Source of the DNA: Platanthera guangdongensis
Taxonomy: Eukaryota > Streptophyta > Magnoliopsida > Asparagales > Orchidaceae
Length of the DNA stretch: 64,000 nucleotides
Assembly: GCA_039583875.1 (NCBI GenBank)
Contig: CM077150.1
Location: 53,819,451-53,883,450 of the forward strand
Direction of reading: 5' to 3'
Part shown: one piece after another, positions 44,620 through 54,147 of the stretch
Layout of the letters: every line of letters starts with the position of its first letter
Position numbering within the stretch: position 1 is the stretch's first letter
The notes under the pieces: model-generated
Database searches by the model: none
The model's input: only the letters and a program-made list of their open reading frames with translations
What the model was told of the DNA's origin: nothing
Made by a program: the position numbers and the translations under genes

Positions 44620-45104
44620 CGTTGGGTTGTAAATCTCCTTCTTACTCTGATTTGGACTCTATTTCTAAGCATGGGATGTTACCTAAACTTGCTACGACTA
44701 TTAACAATGTTCATGTTGTTTTATTATGGTAAATGTTGTTGTGGTTCATAGCTTAGCTTTCCTTCCTTTACTTGCTTTGTGTTGATTGCTTGGTGTTACG
44801 CCACACTAACGAGTGTTAGGGGATGGCTTGGCGAACAAGTGTTTTCGACCCTCAATGGTTACGACCGCACACCCTAATACTCATCAGATTATTCCACCAT
44901 TGCGAAGCGGTGAAGGCGACCCGCATAATTACTTTTAGTTGTTCTAAAACGCCCCCAACCTTTATTGCGTTTGCATTCACTTTCCGATGTGGAAGTTCAC
45001 ACTCCCAATCTGCACTCCTCGAGAGATTCGATACTCGGAGGATAACTCCCCTAGTTTATTACTTGACAACAATCAGTACACTTGCCGAGATTGCATCAAG
45101 TTTT

Positions 45105-45122
45105 TGGCGCCGTTGTCGGGGA
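45105..45122 (+). other. Athila-like primer-binding site (tRNA-Asp type)
   Basis: TGGCGCCGTTGTCGGGGA lies six bases after the 5' LTR. Athila-group elements have this kind of site, ascribed to tRNA-Asp. Confidence 0.85.
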
Positions 45123-45202
45123 GTGCAGCCATTGTGTGTTTTTTCCTGTTGGTAAAGTTGTTGCAAATGTTTTTGCTATTTTGATCGGTTTTTCTGTGTT
45201 GT

Positions 45203-46693
45203 ATGAAAGATCCAAACCCCAGGGATTTAGGTGAAGATCTTGGTTTTGATCTTGAAACTGTACGAGCGAGGCGAGGTCGCCGGCGTGCTGTTGCTGCTGA
45301 AGGAAGAGAAATAATGGAAGAATTAGGTCAAGAAGGAAATGACGTTAGTGAATTGGTCGGTGAGGACCAGGAGGTTGTCCAACCCCGCATTAGGATAATA
45401 TGAGACTTCACGACCCCTACCGCTGGAAGTGTTTACCCTGGCTTCGGCCCGACCATCGTAAACAACCACTTCAAGATAAAGCATGCCATCCTCAACATGA
45501 TCCGAAATAACACGCAGTTTTCGGGTTTGCCAAGTGAGGATCTGCAGCTCCATCTGGCGGAATTCTCGGAGATTTGTGGCACCTTCCGCTATGCCGGTAT
45601 TACCGATGACATGGTGAAGTTAAGGCTGTTCCCGTTTTCGCTGAGGGACAAGGCGAAAACCTGGCTCCACATTATTGCTCCCGGGACTGCAACTATGTGG
45701 GAGGCTCTTTCCACGAAGTTCCTAAGTAAATTCCACCCGATGGACAAAATAGTGAACGCCCGAAGGGAGATAGCCACTTTTCAGCAGCTGGACCAGGAAA
45801 CTTTATCTGAGGCCTGGGTGAGATTTGCTGATCTGCAACATCGATGCCCCCAGCACGGCTGTGAGTCGTGGAATTTAGTTGAAATTTTTTATTTTGCTGT
45901 TAAGCCCAATTACAGGGCTATGATCGACGCGGCGGTTGGAGGCACTATCATGAACCTGACTCCCGACGAGGCTTTGCGGCTCCTTCGTGACACTGCTTCC
46001 CATAGCACGTATTGGACTGCGGGAAGAAACACACCTAAGGGTGAAAGAAAGTTTTTTGAGGTAAATGCGGTGCAGGCGCATGCTGAGGCGAGCCATCCTG
46101 CTATGGATGGAATGATGTTGCTGACCAGATCGACCCCTCCTCCAGCTCAGGTGATGGCTATTTCATGCCAGGGTTGTGGAAACCCCGACCATCATACATA
46201 TGAGTGCCCATCTGAAGAAGCTTTTGCTGATCCCTCAGGTATATCTACTGACAAGAATGTAAATTTTATAAGTAATCAAAACCGCACTACTCCTTATAAC
46301 AATGCCTATAACCCGAATATGAGAAATCATCTGAATTTCTCCTAGAACCAATATGCGCCCGGTCAAAGCTGGCAGGGAGGCTAACATCAGTTTGATGCTC
46401 AAGCTTCTAATAGCCAGCCGTGACCGCCGCAAGCGGGTTATAATCAGAACGCGCAAGAGACGTGAAAGAGTGCGTTAGAAGAGATGATGGAAAAATTTGT
46501 GGAGATGGCCCAATCCAACATGGCCACTCAGATCACCTCCATGAGAAACTTGGAAACGCAATTGGGTCCACTGGCCCATGTGTTCTCTGAGCGTACTCGC
46601 GGCGCCCTCCCGAGCGACACGGAAAAAATCCCCGTGAGCAAGGGAAGTGTGTTGGGGAGACGGATGAGTGTACTGAAAATGAAGTGGCTGTGA
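45203..46693 (+). pseudogene. Athila-like Gag with zinc knuckle (broken)
   Basis: ATG at 45203 opens an acidic N-terminus with RARRGRRR. A TGA at 45401-45403 follows RIRII. The main Gag frame continues (45404-46345) with SGLPSEDLQLHLAEFSEIC, LFPFSLRDKAKTWL, ATMWEALSTKFLSKFHP and AAVGGTIMNLTPDEA, clear Athila-type Gag signatures. A CX2CX4HX4C knuckle (CQGCGNPDHHTYEC) lies at about 46168-46209. Further stops lie at 46343-46345, near 46381, 46420 and 46463, and a frameshift lies near 46640 before protease. Capsid and nucleocapsid parts are well preserved. Confidence 0.9.
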
Positions 46694-47145
46694 TATGTGA
46701 AATAAATGAGGTTGAGACTATGGCCTTATGTGATTCCGGATCTTCTTGCAACATTCTTGCTTTGCAAGATGTTGAAAAATTTAATTTGAATATCGAGTCA
46801 AATGTCCGGAAATCACTCGTTCTAGCCGATGGGTCGGTAGTGAAGACCGACCGTAAGATAAAGGAGGTGGAAGTGATATTGAACGGGGCTGCAGTGATAA
46901 CTGATTTTCCAGTTTTGCGACCAATGGGGAATGTTTCAAAACCTATCTTAGGGGTCCCATTCCTGAAAGCTAGTGGGGTGACGTTGCGATTTAACGTGAG
47001 TGGCATCACCTTGGCATCCAAGGTTGATTCACCTTTACCACCATCCCTTCCCTCTATGATTCTAAATGAACACGGAATGCTGCAGGACTTAAATGTTTTG
47101 TTATCTGACGGTTTTCCTAGTATTGCTGAGACAGGTGTGCTGTAG
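46684..47145 (+). pseudogene. Athila-like aspartic protease
   Basis: The frame reads ETMALCDSGSSCNILALQDV, a retropepsin active site (D-S-G) with the usual hydrophobic surround, followed by VLADGSVVKTDRKI and ILGVPFLKASGVTL, the distal flap and psi-loop region. It processes Gag in family members. It is offset in frame from Gag and ends at TAG 47143-47145, where the reading continues in the next ORF. No RT follows. Confidence 0.8.
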
Positions 47146-47163
47146 AAAGGTGAAGAGAAGGCA

Positions 47164-47718
47164 GTGAAAATAGCGGAAGTGTTGAAGAAAGCTGAAGGAG
47201 AAACAAAATTGGAGTTGCTTGGAGTGCAACTAGTTGTAGATGAAAAAGGTAGACAACATAGTGAAAGGCAAGTTGCTGGGGCAAAGGAGCGGAGCACAGA
47301 TGTTGAAAGCGTGCTTAATTTGGAATCAAAGACTTATATTGATTCGAATGATTTGTGTAAAACTATGAAACAGGTTACTTGGGATGATCTATCACCCGTC
47401 GCGGGCGAGGAAAGGACACCTCCGGAAGGGAAAGCAAGAAATACCTCTGTATTGGATGGAGTGGTGGTACCACCGTGGAGATCTCCATTCGTAGAATTGC
47501 TAAAGAATGATTTGCGAAAGCGTAAGACACTGGATTTTGCCCGTCGGCGCGAGAAGGAAGAGGCTAGGGGCAGTGGAGATTCTTCTTCCCTAGGCCCTAA
47601 AGCTTTCATTTCTCCCTTATATCGCGTGTCTGGGGGGATCTATCACAAGTCAGCATTTAGCTTAGATGTGAAGGAACTCTGGGGCCGCCCCCTCTTTTGT
47701 AGTATAATTTGTGTTTAA
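47164..47718 (+). CDS. Athila-like ORF downstream of protease, function unknown
   Basis: A 184-codon frame, probably an extension of the protease frame after the stop at 47145. The sequence is charged and helical at first (KKAEGETKLELLGVQLV), later with YHKSAFSLDVKELWGRPLF. That last part resembles the protein end that precedes the conserved post-coding segment of Athila elements. No RT, RNase H or integrase motif is visible. It may be the residual junction left when pol was deleted. Confidence 0.5.
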   Translation: MKIAEVLKKAEGETKLELLGVQLVVDEKGRQHSERQVAGAKERSTDVESVLNLESKTYIDSNDLCKTMKQVTWDDLSPVAGEERTPPEGKARNTSVLDGVVVPPWRSPFVELLKNDLRKRKTLDFARRREKEEARGSGDSSSLGPKAFISPLYRVSGGIYHKSAFSLDVKELWGRPLFCSIICV

Positions 47719-49521
47719 TGTTTTTAAAGAAATTTTAGACTTTATCGTTGCTTATTGCGCTTATGCACTTAAACTCTATATAAAACTGCTAATACAGGTA
47801 TTTGGTCCACCTTAAGGACGGTAAAGAAAAGTGGCTTCTGGGAGACAACCCATTATTTTGTTTTTGTTGTTTTTGCATATTCTATAATATGATTGTTGTG
47901 CTTGGAGGTATTTGCTTTTGCAGGTGAATTTCATTTGGGCCGTGGACTTTTTCAATAGAAATTAACGCCAATCTTCTGGTGTGCTCATTTCTGAGCATTG
48001 GGTAACCCCTTCTCCTTACTTGCTTTTTAATTTCACGATCATAATTTGGTGTTAGGATGTTTAGGCTAAGTCTAGTGGGGAGAGTTATGCGGTTTAATCA
48101 CGCACGTGCATTAAATCACTGTCATGCTAAAAGAATATTTTCATTTGCTGTTATTGATTGGCATTGCATACCACTGCACCACACTTGAGCGCGTGCTTGA
48201 ACAGGAGCACGTTGTGAGTTTTATCATCACTATTGTGCGATTTGGAAAATTTCAGCGCTAGCCTAGGATTGCGAGACTGAGTAAAATGTTGACTTCTGTA
48301 GTGCTCCTAATCGAGTGCTCACGTCTCATTTAGGATTGCATGTAGAATAAGATTCTTTTTATGCTCATAGTGTATATTATTTCTATTGGCATAAATCTTG
48401 TTTATTCTACTCGTCTAGTTCGAATCCGGTGTAAATCAAATGGTAGCGTAGGGATGTGTGTCGACATCGCTAGCCTCATATTGCTCGAGTTGGGAGGAGG
48501 GATTGTCTTTCTCGGTGACTAAGGACTTTCCCCCAGCTACTCTCGAAGCATGGATACATGGTTAGTCAAGTGCGCGCGTGATGTAGGACGTCACTTTGTC
48601 TAGTTTGAGCCTTATACCATTCCTGACGTCTATCCGTTACTATCCCTGTTGAGCCTGTCCCATCCTTTGATATCCGTACGCCTTGCTACCAAAGACATAT
48701 AGCCTTTACTACTCGCGCACCCGAATGTGGTCGCTCGATTGGTTTGCTTTATTGTAGTTTGTGTCCGTTATTTGTGGCAGTTATGTGGGTGTTTGTACAG
48801 CTTGTGGTGTTCCCGTGTTTTCGGCTAGTTTTGGTTATTTGGTTAAAAGAAAAGAAAAGAAAAAAGTAGTAAAAGGAAAAAAGAAAAAGAAAAGAAAAGA
48901 AAAGAAAATTTATTGTAGAGTTGTGTTTTTATGTTTATGAAAGTTGGTTGTATTGTGATCGTTATGAGAGTGCACGCACCGTTAAAAATCCAAGTATGAT
49001 GGTGCGCTCCGCGTGTCTATCGTTGAGTATAGTTTTTACTGTTTTCGAGTGGTCTCATTTTGGGTGTGCGTAACCGTCTTGTTTATCTTTGTATACCCCA
49101 CCTTCGCCCAAGCCTCCATTATATTCCAAGTCCTACGGATTCGCGCATGAGTCAAACTAGTGTCGTGGTGAGAGTGTGAACAGACAAGCATATGGTCACC
49201 GATATTGGTGGATTCCTTTGGAGGTTATCCCGATCCCTTGCTTTGGCAATGCTCCACTTAGTGATTGTCTGCTTCCTCTTTGGGCGTGACCGAATGATTC
49301 CCCTCGATTCTATAGTAGAGTAGTAATAATATTTTGATACGCTTTTAGAAATATAGGCTATTAGTGCCTAATTAGAAATTCCTTCTACAGTATTCCTAAG
49401 AGTGTGAGCATGTGATTTCACATGGTACTCTGCTACGCAGTTATAGGCCAGCTATGCTATTTTACTCGTCCGCGTTAGGGATGATTTTCTCGGGACGAGC
49501 AATTGTTTAAGTCTGGTGGTG
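47719..49521 (+). other. Athila-like 3' non-coding region
   Basis: About 1.8 kb without a recognisable gene. It contains a cttctgggagacaaccca segment near 47837 of the kind seen after coding regions in Athila elements, an A/G microsatellite (48845-48908) and, just before the 3' LTR, cgggacgagcaattg followed by aagtctggtggtg, where an Athila polypurine tract would be. In place of pol there is only low-complexity and AT-rich DNA. Confidence 0.6.
48845..48908 (+). repeat. (AAAAG)n-type purine tract
   Basis: About 64 bases of mixed AAAAG/AAAG units interrupted by gtagt. This is a low-complexity, slippage-prone tract. Confidence 0.9.
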
Positions 49522-51094
49522 TGATGAGTCCGATTTATATAGGATTTTTTGGACTCATCTGGGCTTATTTTCATGCTTGTGCACTACTATTTCAGTAGGA
49601 AATGTCATATATTTGATTAGGGCCTCACTTAGCCATTGTGCACTGTTTCAGCCCATTTTGGTTTGCGAATTGCACCGGGATGTTGGGGGTATGTACTGGG
49701 GTACTCCCCGTGCAGCTTTGGATATTCTTTGCTGTATATTTGGTGATGGGAGCTTTTGTTCCAGCTTTGGTTTTGCTGTGCAGGTGGTCAGTTTTCCCAC
49801 AATTCTGGAATTCTGACTTGTGGAAAATGCATGGTCGTGCAATTCCTTAACGCACCATTTCCACTGAATCGTGCGATTTCTATAGGTTTTATCTGGATGG
49901 ACTGACCAACCCGTGCAATTTCTTCACGCATGGTTTCTTCAGAACCGTGCGCGAAGGAGACGCACGGTTTACCAGTTGCATTCTGGTTTTTTAGCGCTCT
50001 GTGGTTAATCGTATGATTTGTTCATGCACGGGCAGAAGGGCCCGTGCGCTAGTAAAATGCACGGTTCCACCTACTTGTCGTGAATTTTAGTGCTCTGTGG
50101 TTATCCGTTCATTTTGCTTCACGTACGGGCGAAAACGCATGGGTCAACACATCTTCTTCCGCAATCTTATCCTGGAAGTTAATATCGCATGGTTACCAAA
50201 CCGTGAGTGACCATTTCTCTGACCTGTTTCTATTTAAGTTCAGCAGTTGACTGGAGACAGGATCAGTCCGCCATTTCCGCTCCTCTAAGCGTGAAATCCT
50301 TATCCAACCACTTTTTCCTCTGTCCTCCTTGAAAAGCTCATCCGACCACCGTTCTTCCTCCAAACTTCACCACAAGCGAAGATCTTCCATTGTTTCCCGC
50401 TTCTCCATCTCAAGAGGAGAATTTGAAGCTCTTTCTCGCCACCAATGAAGTGTTTTCCGGTGACTTCCAGCCTTCACAGAATGTGAATAAGATGGGTAAA
50501 ATGCCTTTGGAGTAGGTGACATCACTTCAAGCTTCCTCAGACGTCAACCATCGACCGAGCCCGAACGAAGATCGACAGCCTTCGACTCCGGCCGAGAATC
50601 GTGGCCAGCCTTCACGCATTGGGCTGTAAATCTCCTTCTTACTCTGATTTGGGCTCTATTTCTGAGCTTGTGATGTTAGCTAAAATTGCTAGGACTATTA
50701 ACAATGTTCATGTTGTGTTATTATGGTAAATGTTATTGTGGTTCATATCTTAGCTTACCTTCGTTTGCTTGCTTTGTGTTGATTGCTTGGTGTTACGGCG
50801 CACTAAGGAGTGTTAGGGACTGGCTTGGCAAAGAGGTGTTTTCTACCCTCAACGGTTACGACCGTACGCCCTAATACTCGTCGGAGTATTCCACCCTTGC
50901 GAAGCGGTGAAGGCGACCCGCATAATTACTTTTAGTTGTTCTCAAACACCCCAACCTTTGTTGCATTTGCATTCACTTTCTGACGTGGAATATCACACTC
51001 CCAATCTGCACTCCTCAAGAGATTCGATACTCGGAGGATAACTCCCCTAGTTTATTACTTGACAACAATCCGTGCACTTGCCGAGATTGCATCA
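49522..51094 (+). repeat. Athila-like 3' LTR
   Basis: This 1,573-bp LTR has TGATGAGTCC at the start and GATTGCATCA at the end. It lacks the Sire-1 insertion present in the 5' LTR. Its palindrome region lies near 50020-50200. It ends against the agaca half of the duplication, beyond which gypsy-A RNase H resumes. Confidence 0.92.
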
Positions 51095-52560
51095 AGACAT
51101 AAGCGATCACCTTTCCAAACTGAAGAAGAAGGCAACCTAAGCCGCCCCTGATACATCACTATAGATTTCAAAGCCGTCCGAATCACATGGCAATGTTAAG
51201 ACTGGCGCCATGGTCAAGCGACTTTTCAGCTCTTCAAAAGCTCACGCGCACTCCGACGTCCAAAAAAACTTCTGATCCTTCCTTGTTAGTGTGGTAAGAG
51301 GCAAAACGATCCGTGAGATGTTTTCTACGAAATGTCTGTAGTAGCCCGCCAGTCCAAGGAAACTCCTGACTTTGGCCATAGAAGACAACACTGGCCACTC
51401 CCGTATGACTCTTATCTTTGACGGATCCACTGCAATGCCCTCTCCACTCACCATATGGACAAAAAAGCCACTGAAGATAGCCAAAACTCACACTTTGAGA
51501 ACTTAACGTAGAGCTTATTCCTCCTCAGGGTATGCAACACCATCCGTAAATGGTTCACATGATCTTCTTCTGACCGAGAGTACACTAGAATATCATCAGT
51601 GAAGATGATTATAAACAAGTCCAAGTACTCTCGAAATATTCGGTGCATTAGGTCCATGAACACCGATGGCGCATTTGTTAGCCCAAATGACATTACAGTG
51701 AACTCATAATGACCATAGTGTGTTCCAAACGCTGTCTTGGGAATGTCACCTTCCCAACTCCGTAACTGGTAGTAACCAGATTTCAAGTCCGGTTTTGAAT
51801 ATACGGTTGATCCTACTAGCTGATCAAACAGGTCATCAATTCGAGGTATTTGGTACTAGTTCTTCTCCGTCAGCTTATTCAATTCGTGATAGTCGATGCT
51901 CAACCGCAGACTACCGTCTTTCTTTTTCACAAAGAGAACATGTGCGCTCCATGGTGACATACTTGGGCGTATATATCCCTATTCCAACAACTCTTGTAGT
52001 TGAACTTTCAGTTCCGCCATTTCATTTGGCGCTACACGATATGCCGAGCGGGCCACAGGTTTTGCACCTGGCACCAACTCAATAGAGAAGTCAATCTCCC
52101 GCTGTGGTGGTAACCCCAGAAGCTCCTTCGGAAACACATCTGTAAACTCCGAAACAATCAGAACATCACTCATACTACCTTTTAGCTCAACAACCGTAAT
52201 AAGCATGAAGAATAACTCCGCGCCTTTCCGAACAACTTCGACGACTTGGAGAGCAAACATCAATAATTTGCTCGATCCTCGCATACCAGCGAATTTTGTC
52301 TCTAGCTCGGTATTCTGTCCCATTGTGATCTCCTTTGAATTGCAATCAATAAAGGCACGCTGCTCCGATAGCCAGTCCATACCAAAGATCACATCAAATT
52401 CCGATATCAGCAGCACAGATGCGTCCAATACGAAATCCATACTCCATATCCATACCTCCACAAAGCAAGTCCTATTCGCATGCATCGCACATCCATTCGG
52501 TAATAATACCTTCAAACTACCTGCCATCATACTGTTGGAACCAGCTTTCTGGTCCCTCCT
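51095..52560 (-). pseudogene. Gypsy-A protease end, RT and RNase H N-terminus (broken)
   Basis: Protease: only the distal half (FDVIFGMDWLSEQRAFIDC) is present; the catalytic D lies beyond the truncation near 52560. [32 protein letters not shown], the stop TAG at about 51855-51857, [29 protein letters not shown] and the catalytic region FTDDILVYS, where family members usually have FIDDIL. Later FLGLAGYYRHFVE marks the RT connection and FEIYSDVSGAA the RNase H start. Frameshifts lie near 51450-51490 and a stop follows SGAA near 51140. Confidence 0.88.
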
Positions 52561-52989
52561 AAAGTTCGAAATAGGATGCAACCCGCAAGTACTCTCCCTG
52601 TGCTATCCTCCCGACGAGAGTCAGAGACCTGAAAACAGACCGAGGGGTCTTAGCTCGGAGGTCCCACCTCTTTCCCGGAAGAACTGAAAATCTTCCCCTC
52701 CCTAGCCAATGCTGAGCTAGGTGCCTGTGAAGAAGACAGTGGAAAGGTTCAACACCCATCTCAGGCATCCTTATCGGTCTATTTATAGGCCTCTGAATCT
52801 CATCTGCAAATATCACTTCTGAATCAACCTGAAATGACTGGGTTCTGCCAACAATCAAACTCCGCTGTTCTGTAGAGCTATACGCAGACCTCCAGGGGTA
52901 GAAGTGTAAAATTACCTGGGCACAAAGGTAAAATCCCCCTTGGGGGTAAAAGACTTGAGGTTTTAATCAGGTGCCTGACACCAATGAGC
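52561..52989 (-). repeat. Unassigned LTR-like fragment with TATA box
   Basis: The segment matches neither flanking gypsy part. On the minus strand it has a CpG-poor upstream part, GCCTATAAATAG (52779-52790) as a TATA box, and a GC-richer leader, the look of an LTR. A 25-base stretch at its high-coordinate end (about 52965-52989, caggtgcctgacaccaatg core) is the same as part of the Sire LTR (for example 32258-32282) in that orientation. An imperfect palindrome around cccccttggggg lies at about 52937-52948. The left edge with gypsy-A is approximate. Confidence 0.5.
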
Positions 52990-53636
52990 TTTTTACCACC
53001 TCCTGCAACATAGGATTTAATCGGCATTGCATTTGGGCAAATGGCTTGAAGTTATCCTCCGGTAAAATCTTATGCATGCAAACAGCGGGACTGATCCCTT
53101 GAACATCTGAAATTTTCCACCCAAATGCTTTCCTATGTACCTTTAGCATTTCAATGAGACGACATTCCTGATCAGTCGTAAGATATGCTGGAATTATGAC
53201 AGGGTGAGTGTCTTTCTCCCCTAAAAAGGCATACTTCAAAGTGTTAGGAAGCTACTTGAGCTCGCGAGAACCTTCTGAATCGAATGGGGGAACGACCGCA
53301 CACTCATGGCCTCCATCTCGCGCCTCATGAGGACTTTCCAGAATGTCCATATCAGGACCCCGTAACTCAACTTCATCATCCTTAAACTCCATTGCACCCA
53401 GATCTTCTCGATCAACCTCCCTTGACGCCTTATACATATCTAAAACCATTTCTTCTGATCCAAGGCACAACGTTAACAAACCCTTTCCACATCAAGGATG
53501 GCTCTGGTAGTGCCAAGGAATGGCCGCCCTAGAATAATGTGAGTGTCAGACATATTCTCAATGTCAACGATAACAAAGTTTGCCAGAAAGGCCAACCCGT
53601 TAACAGCAACTGTAAGATCTTCAACCACTCCCACAG
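52990..53636 (-). pseudogene. Athila-type protease-RT fragment
   Basis: From 53636 downward the minus strand encodes the distal protease (VVEDLTVAVNGLAFLANF, then ILGRPFLGTTRAILDVE), an acidic linker (53252-53479) and the RT N-terminus (YAFLGEKDTHPVIIPAYLT, HRKAFGWKISDVQGISP, CRLNPMLQEVV). This is Athila-type pol. It cannot be assigned to the gag/protease-only element and is a separate fragment. It is cut at 52990 by the LTR-like fragment and at 53636 by Sire-2. A stop at 53252 and a frameshift near 53480 break it. Confidence 0.8.
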
Positions 53637-54015
53637 GTTTTAATTCCCTTCAAAATTATTCTGGTTGCAAGTCTCCTTTCAAAAGACTTGAGGTTTTTGT
53701 TTTTGAGCACCTGATCAAAAGCTTATTGGTGTCAGGCACCTGATTAAAAACCTGAGTGGATTCCTACCAGGGTGGTAGAAGAGTGGATGTACCCAGGTTG
53801 GGGAACCATTATAAAAATTCTTGTGTCGTTTGGTTGCCCTTCTTTGTGTTTTGGATGTGCTGTTCTGTGATTATTTAGTTTGTTGTGCTTAGTTTATTTT
53901 TACTTACTGACCTGTTCACCTAGGCTTACAAAAAAAGTTGTAAAAAGTTTTGAAGTAAGCACAATACTCTATTCACCCCCCCTCTAGAGTATTTCAGATC
54001 TAACCTGCACTTTCA
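53637..54015 (+). repeat. Sire-2 5' LTR, 3' portion only
   Basis: It aligns in reverse with 31982-32360 of Sire-1 and ends CTGCACTTTCA at 54015, just before the PBS. The first about 1.48 kb, with the motif arrays, is missing. Confidence 0.88.
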
Positions 54016-54017
54016 AT

Positions 54018-54028
54018 TGGTATCAGAG
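54018..54028 (+). other. Sire-2 primer-binding site (tRNA-iMet)
   Basis: TGGTATCAGAG starts two bases after the LTR end. Confidence 0.9.
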
Positions 54029-54147
54029 GGAGGTTGGTTAAAATACCATACCTTATTGGTTGTACAGGCTAACACCTGAACCACAAAGATCCCTCTAGTT
54101 AGATCTGTTTGTTTTAAATTTGTTATTAGATTTATCTCTTCACAGAC

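Larger units (their letters stand above)
30880..45098 (+). repeat. Athila-like 5' LTR, split by Sire-1
   Basis: The segments are 30880-31981 and 44625-45098, joining to the same order as 49522-51094. The left half contains CpG-rich palindromes (31383-31402, 31561-31574). A TATA-like tatttaa lies at 31609-31615. The right edge is set by the PBS. Confidence 0.88.
30880..51094 (+). mobile_element. Athila-like element with only gag and protease, carrying Sire-1
   Basis: The termini are TGATG (30880) and CATCA (51094). The flanks are agcca (30875-30879) and agaca (51095-51099), a duplication with one change. Removing Sire-1 leaves about 7.57 kb. Contents: 5' LTR, tRNA-Asp-type PBS, Gag with zinc knuckle, an aspartic protease, a further ORF, about 1.8 kb non-coding, 3' LTR. 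No RT, RNase H or integrase is seen, so the element is non-autonomous; Diaspora of soybean is a described Athila-group comparison that also lacks pol. In the first 177 LTR bases I count about eight differences. Confidence 0.88.
20425..52560 (-). mobile_element. Gypsy-A: Tekay-like chromovirus, interrupted twice
   Basis: The element survives as three segments: 20425-21877, 28222-30879 and 51095 to about 52560. On the minus strand the last two join in the middle of RNase H (reading VIAYVS on one side and QLKVHE on the other), which proves they are one element. Protease (partial), RT, RNase H, integrase and chromodomain are present; Gag and the 5' LTR are missing beyond about 52560. The pol motifs (FGMDWLSE in protease, the chromodomain sequence) fit the Tekay/Del lineage. 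Its 3' LTR is invaded by the SINE-like block and its RNase H by the Athila-like element. Confidence 0.85.

Noticed and set aside
46533..47297. 254-codon minus-strand ORF opposite the Athila-like protease
   Set aside because: It is antisense to a recognised Gag/protease region. Its Ser/Thr/Phe-rich translation has no motif.
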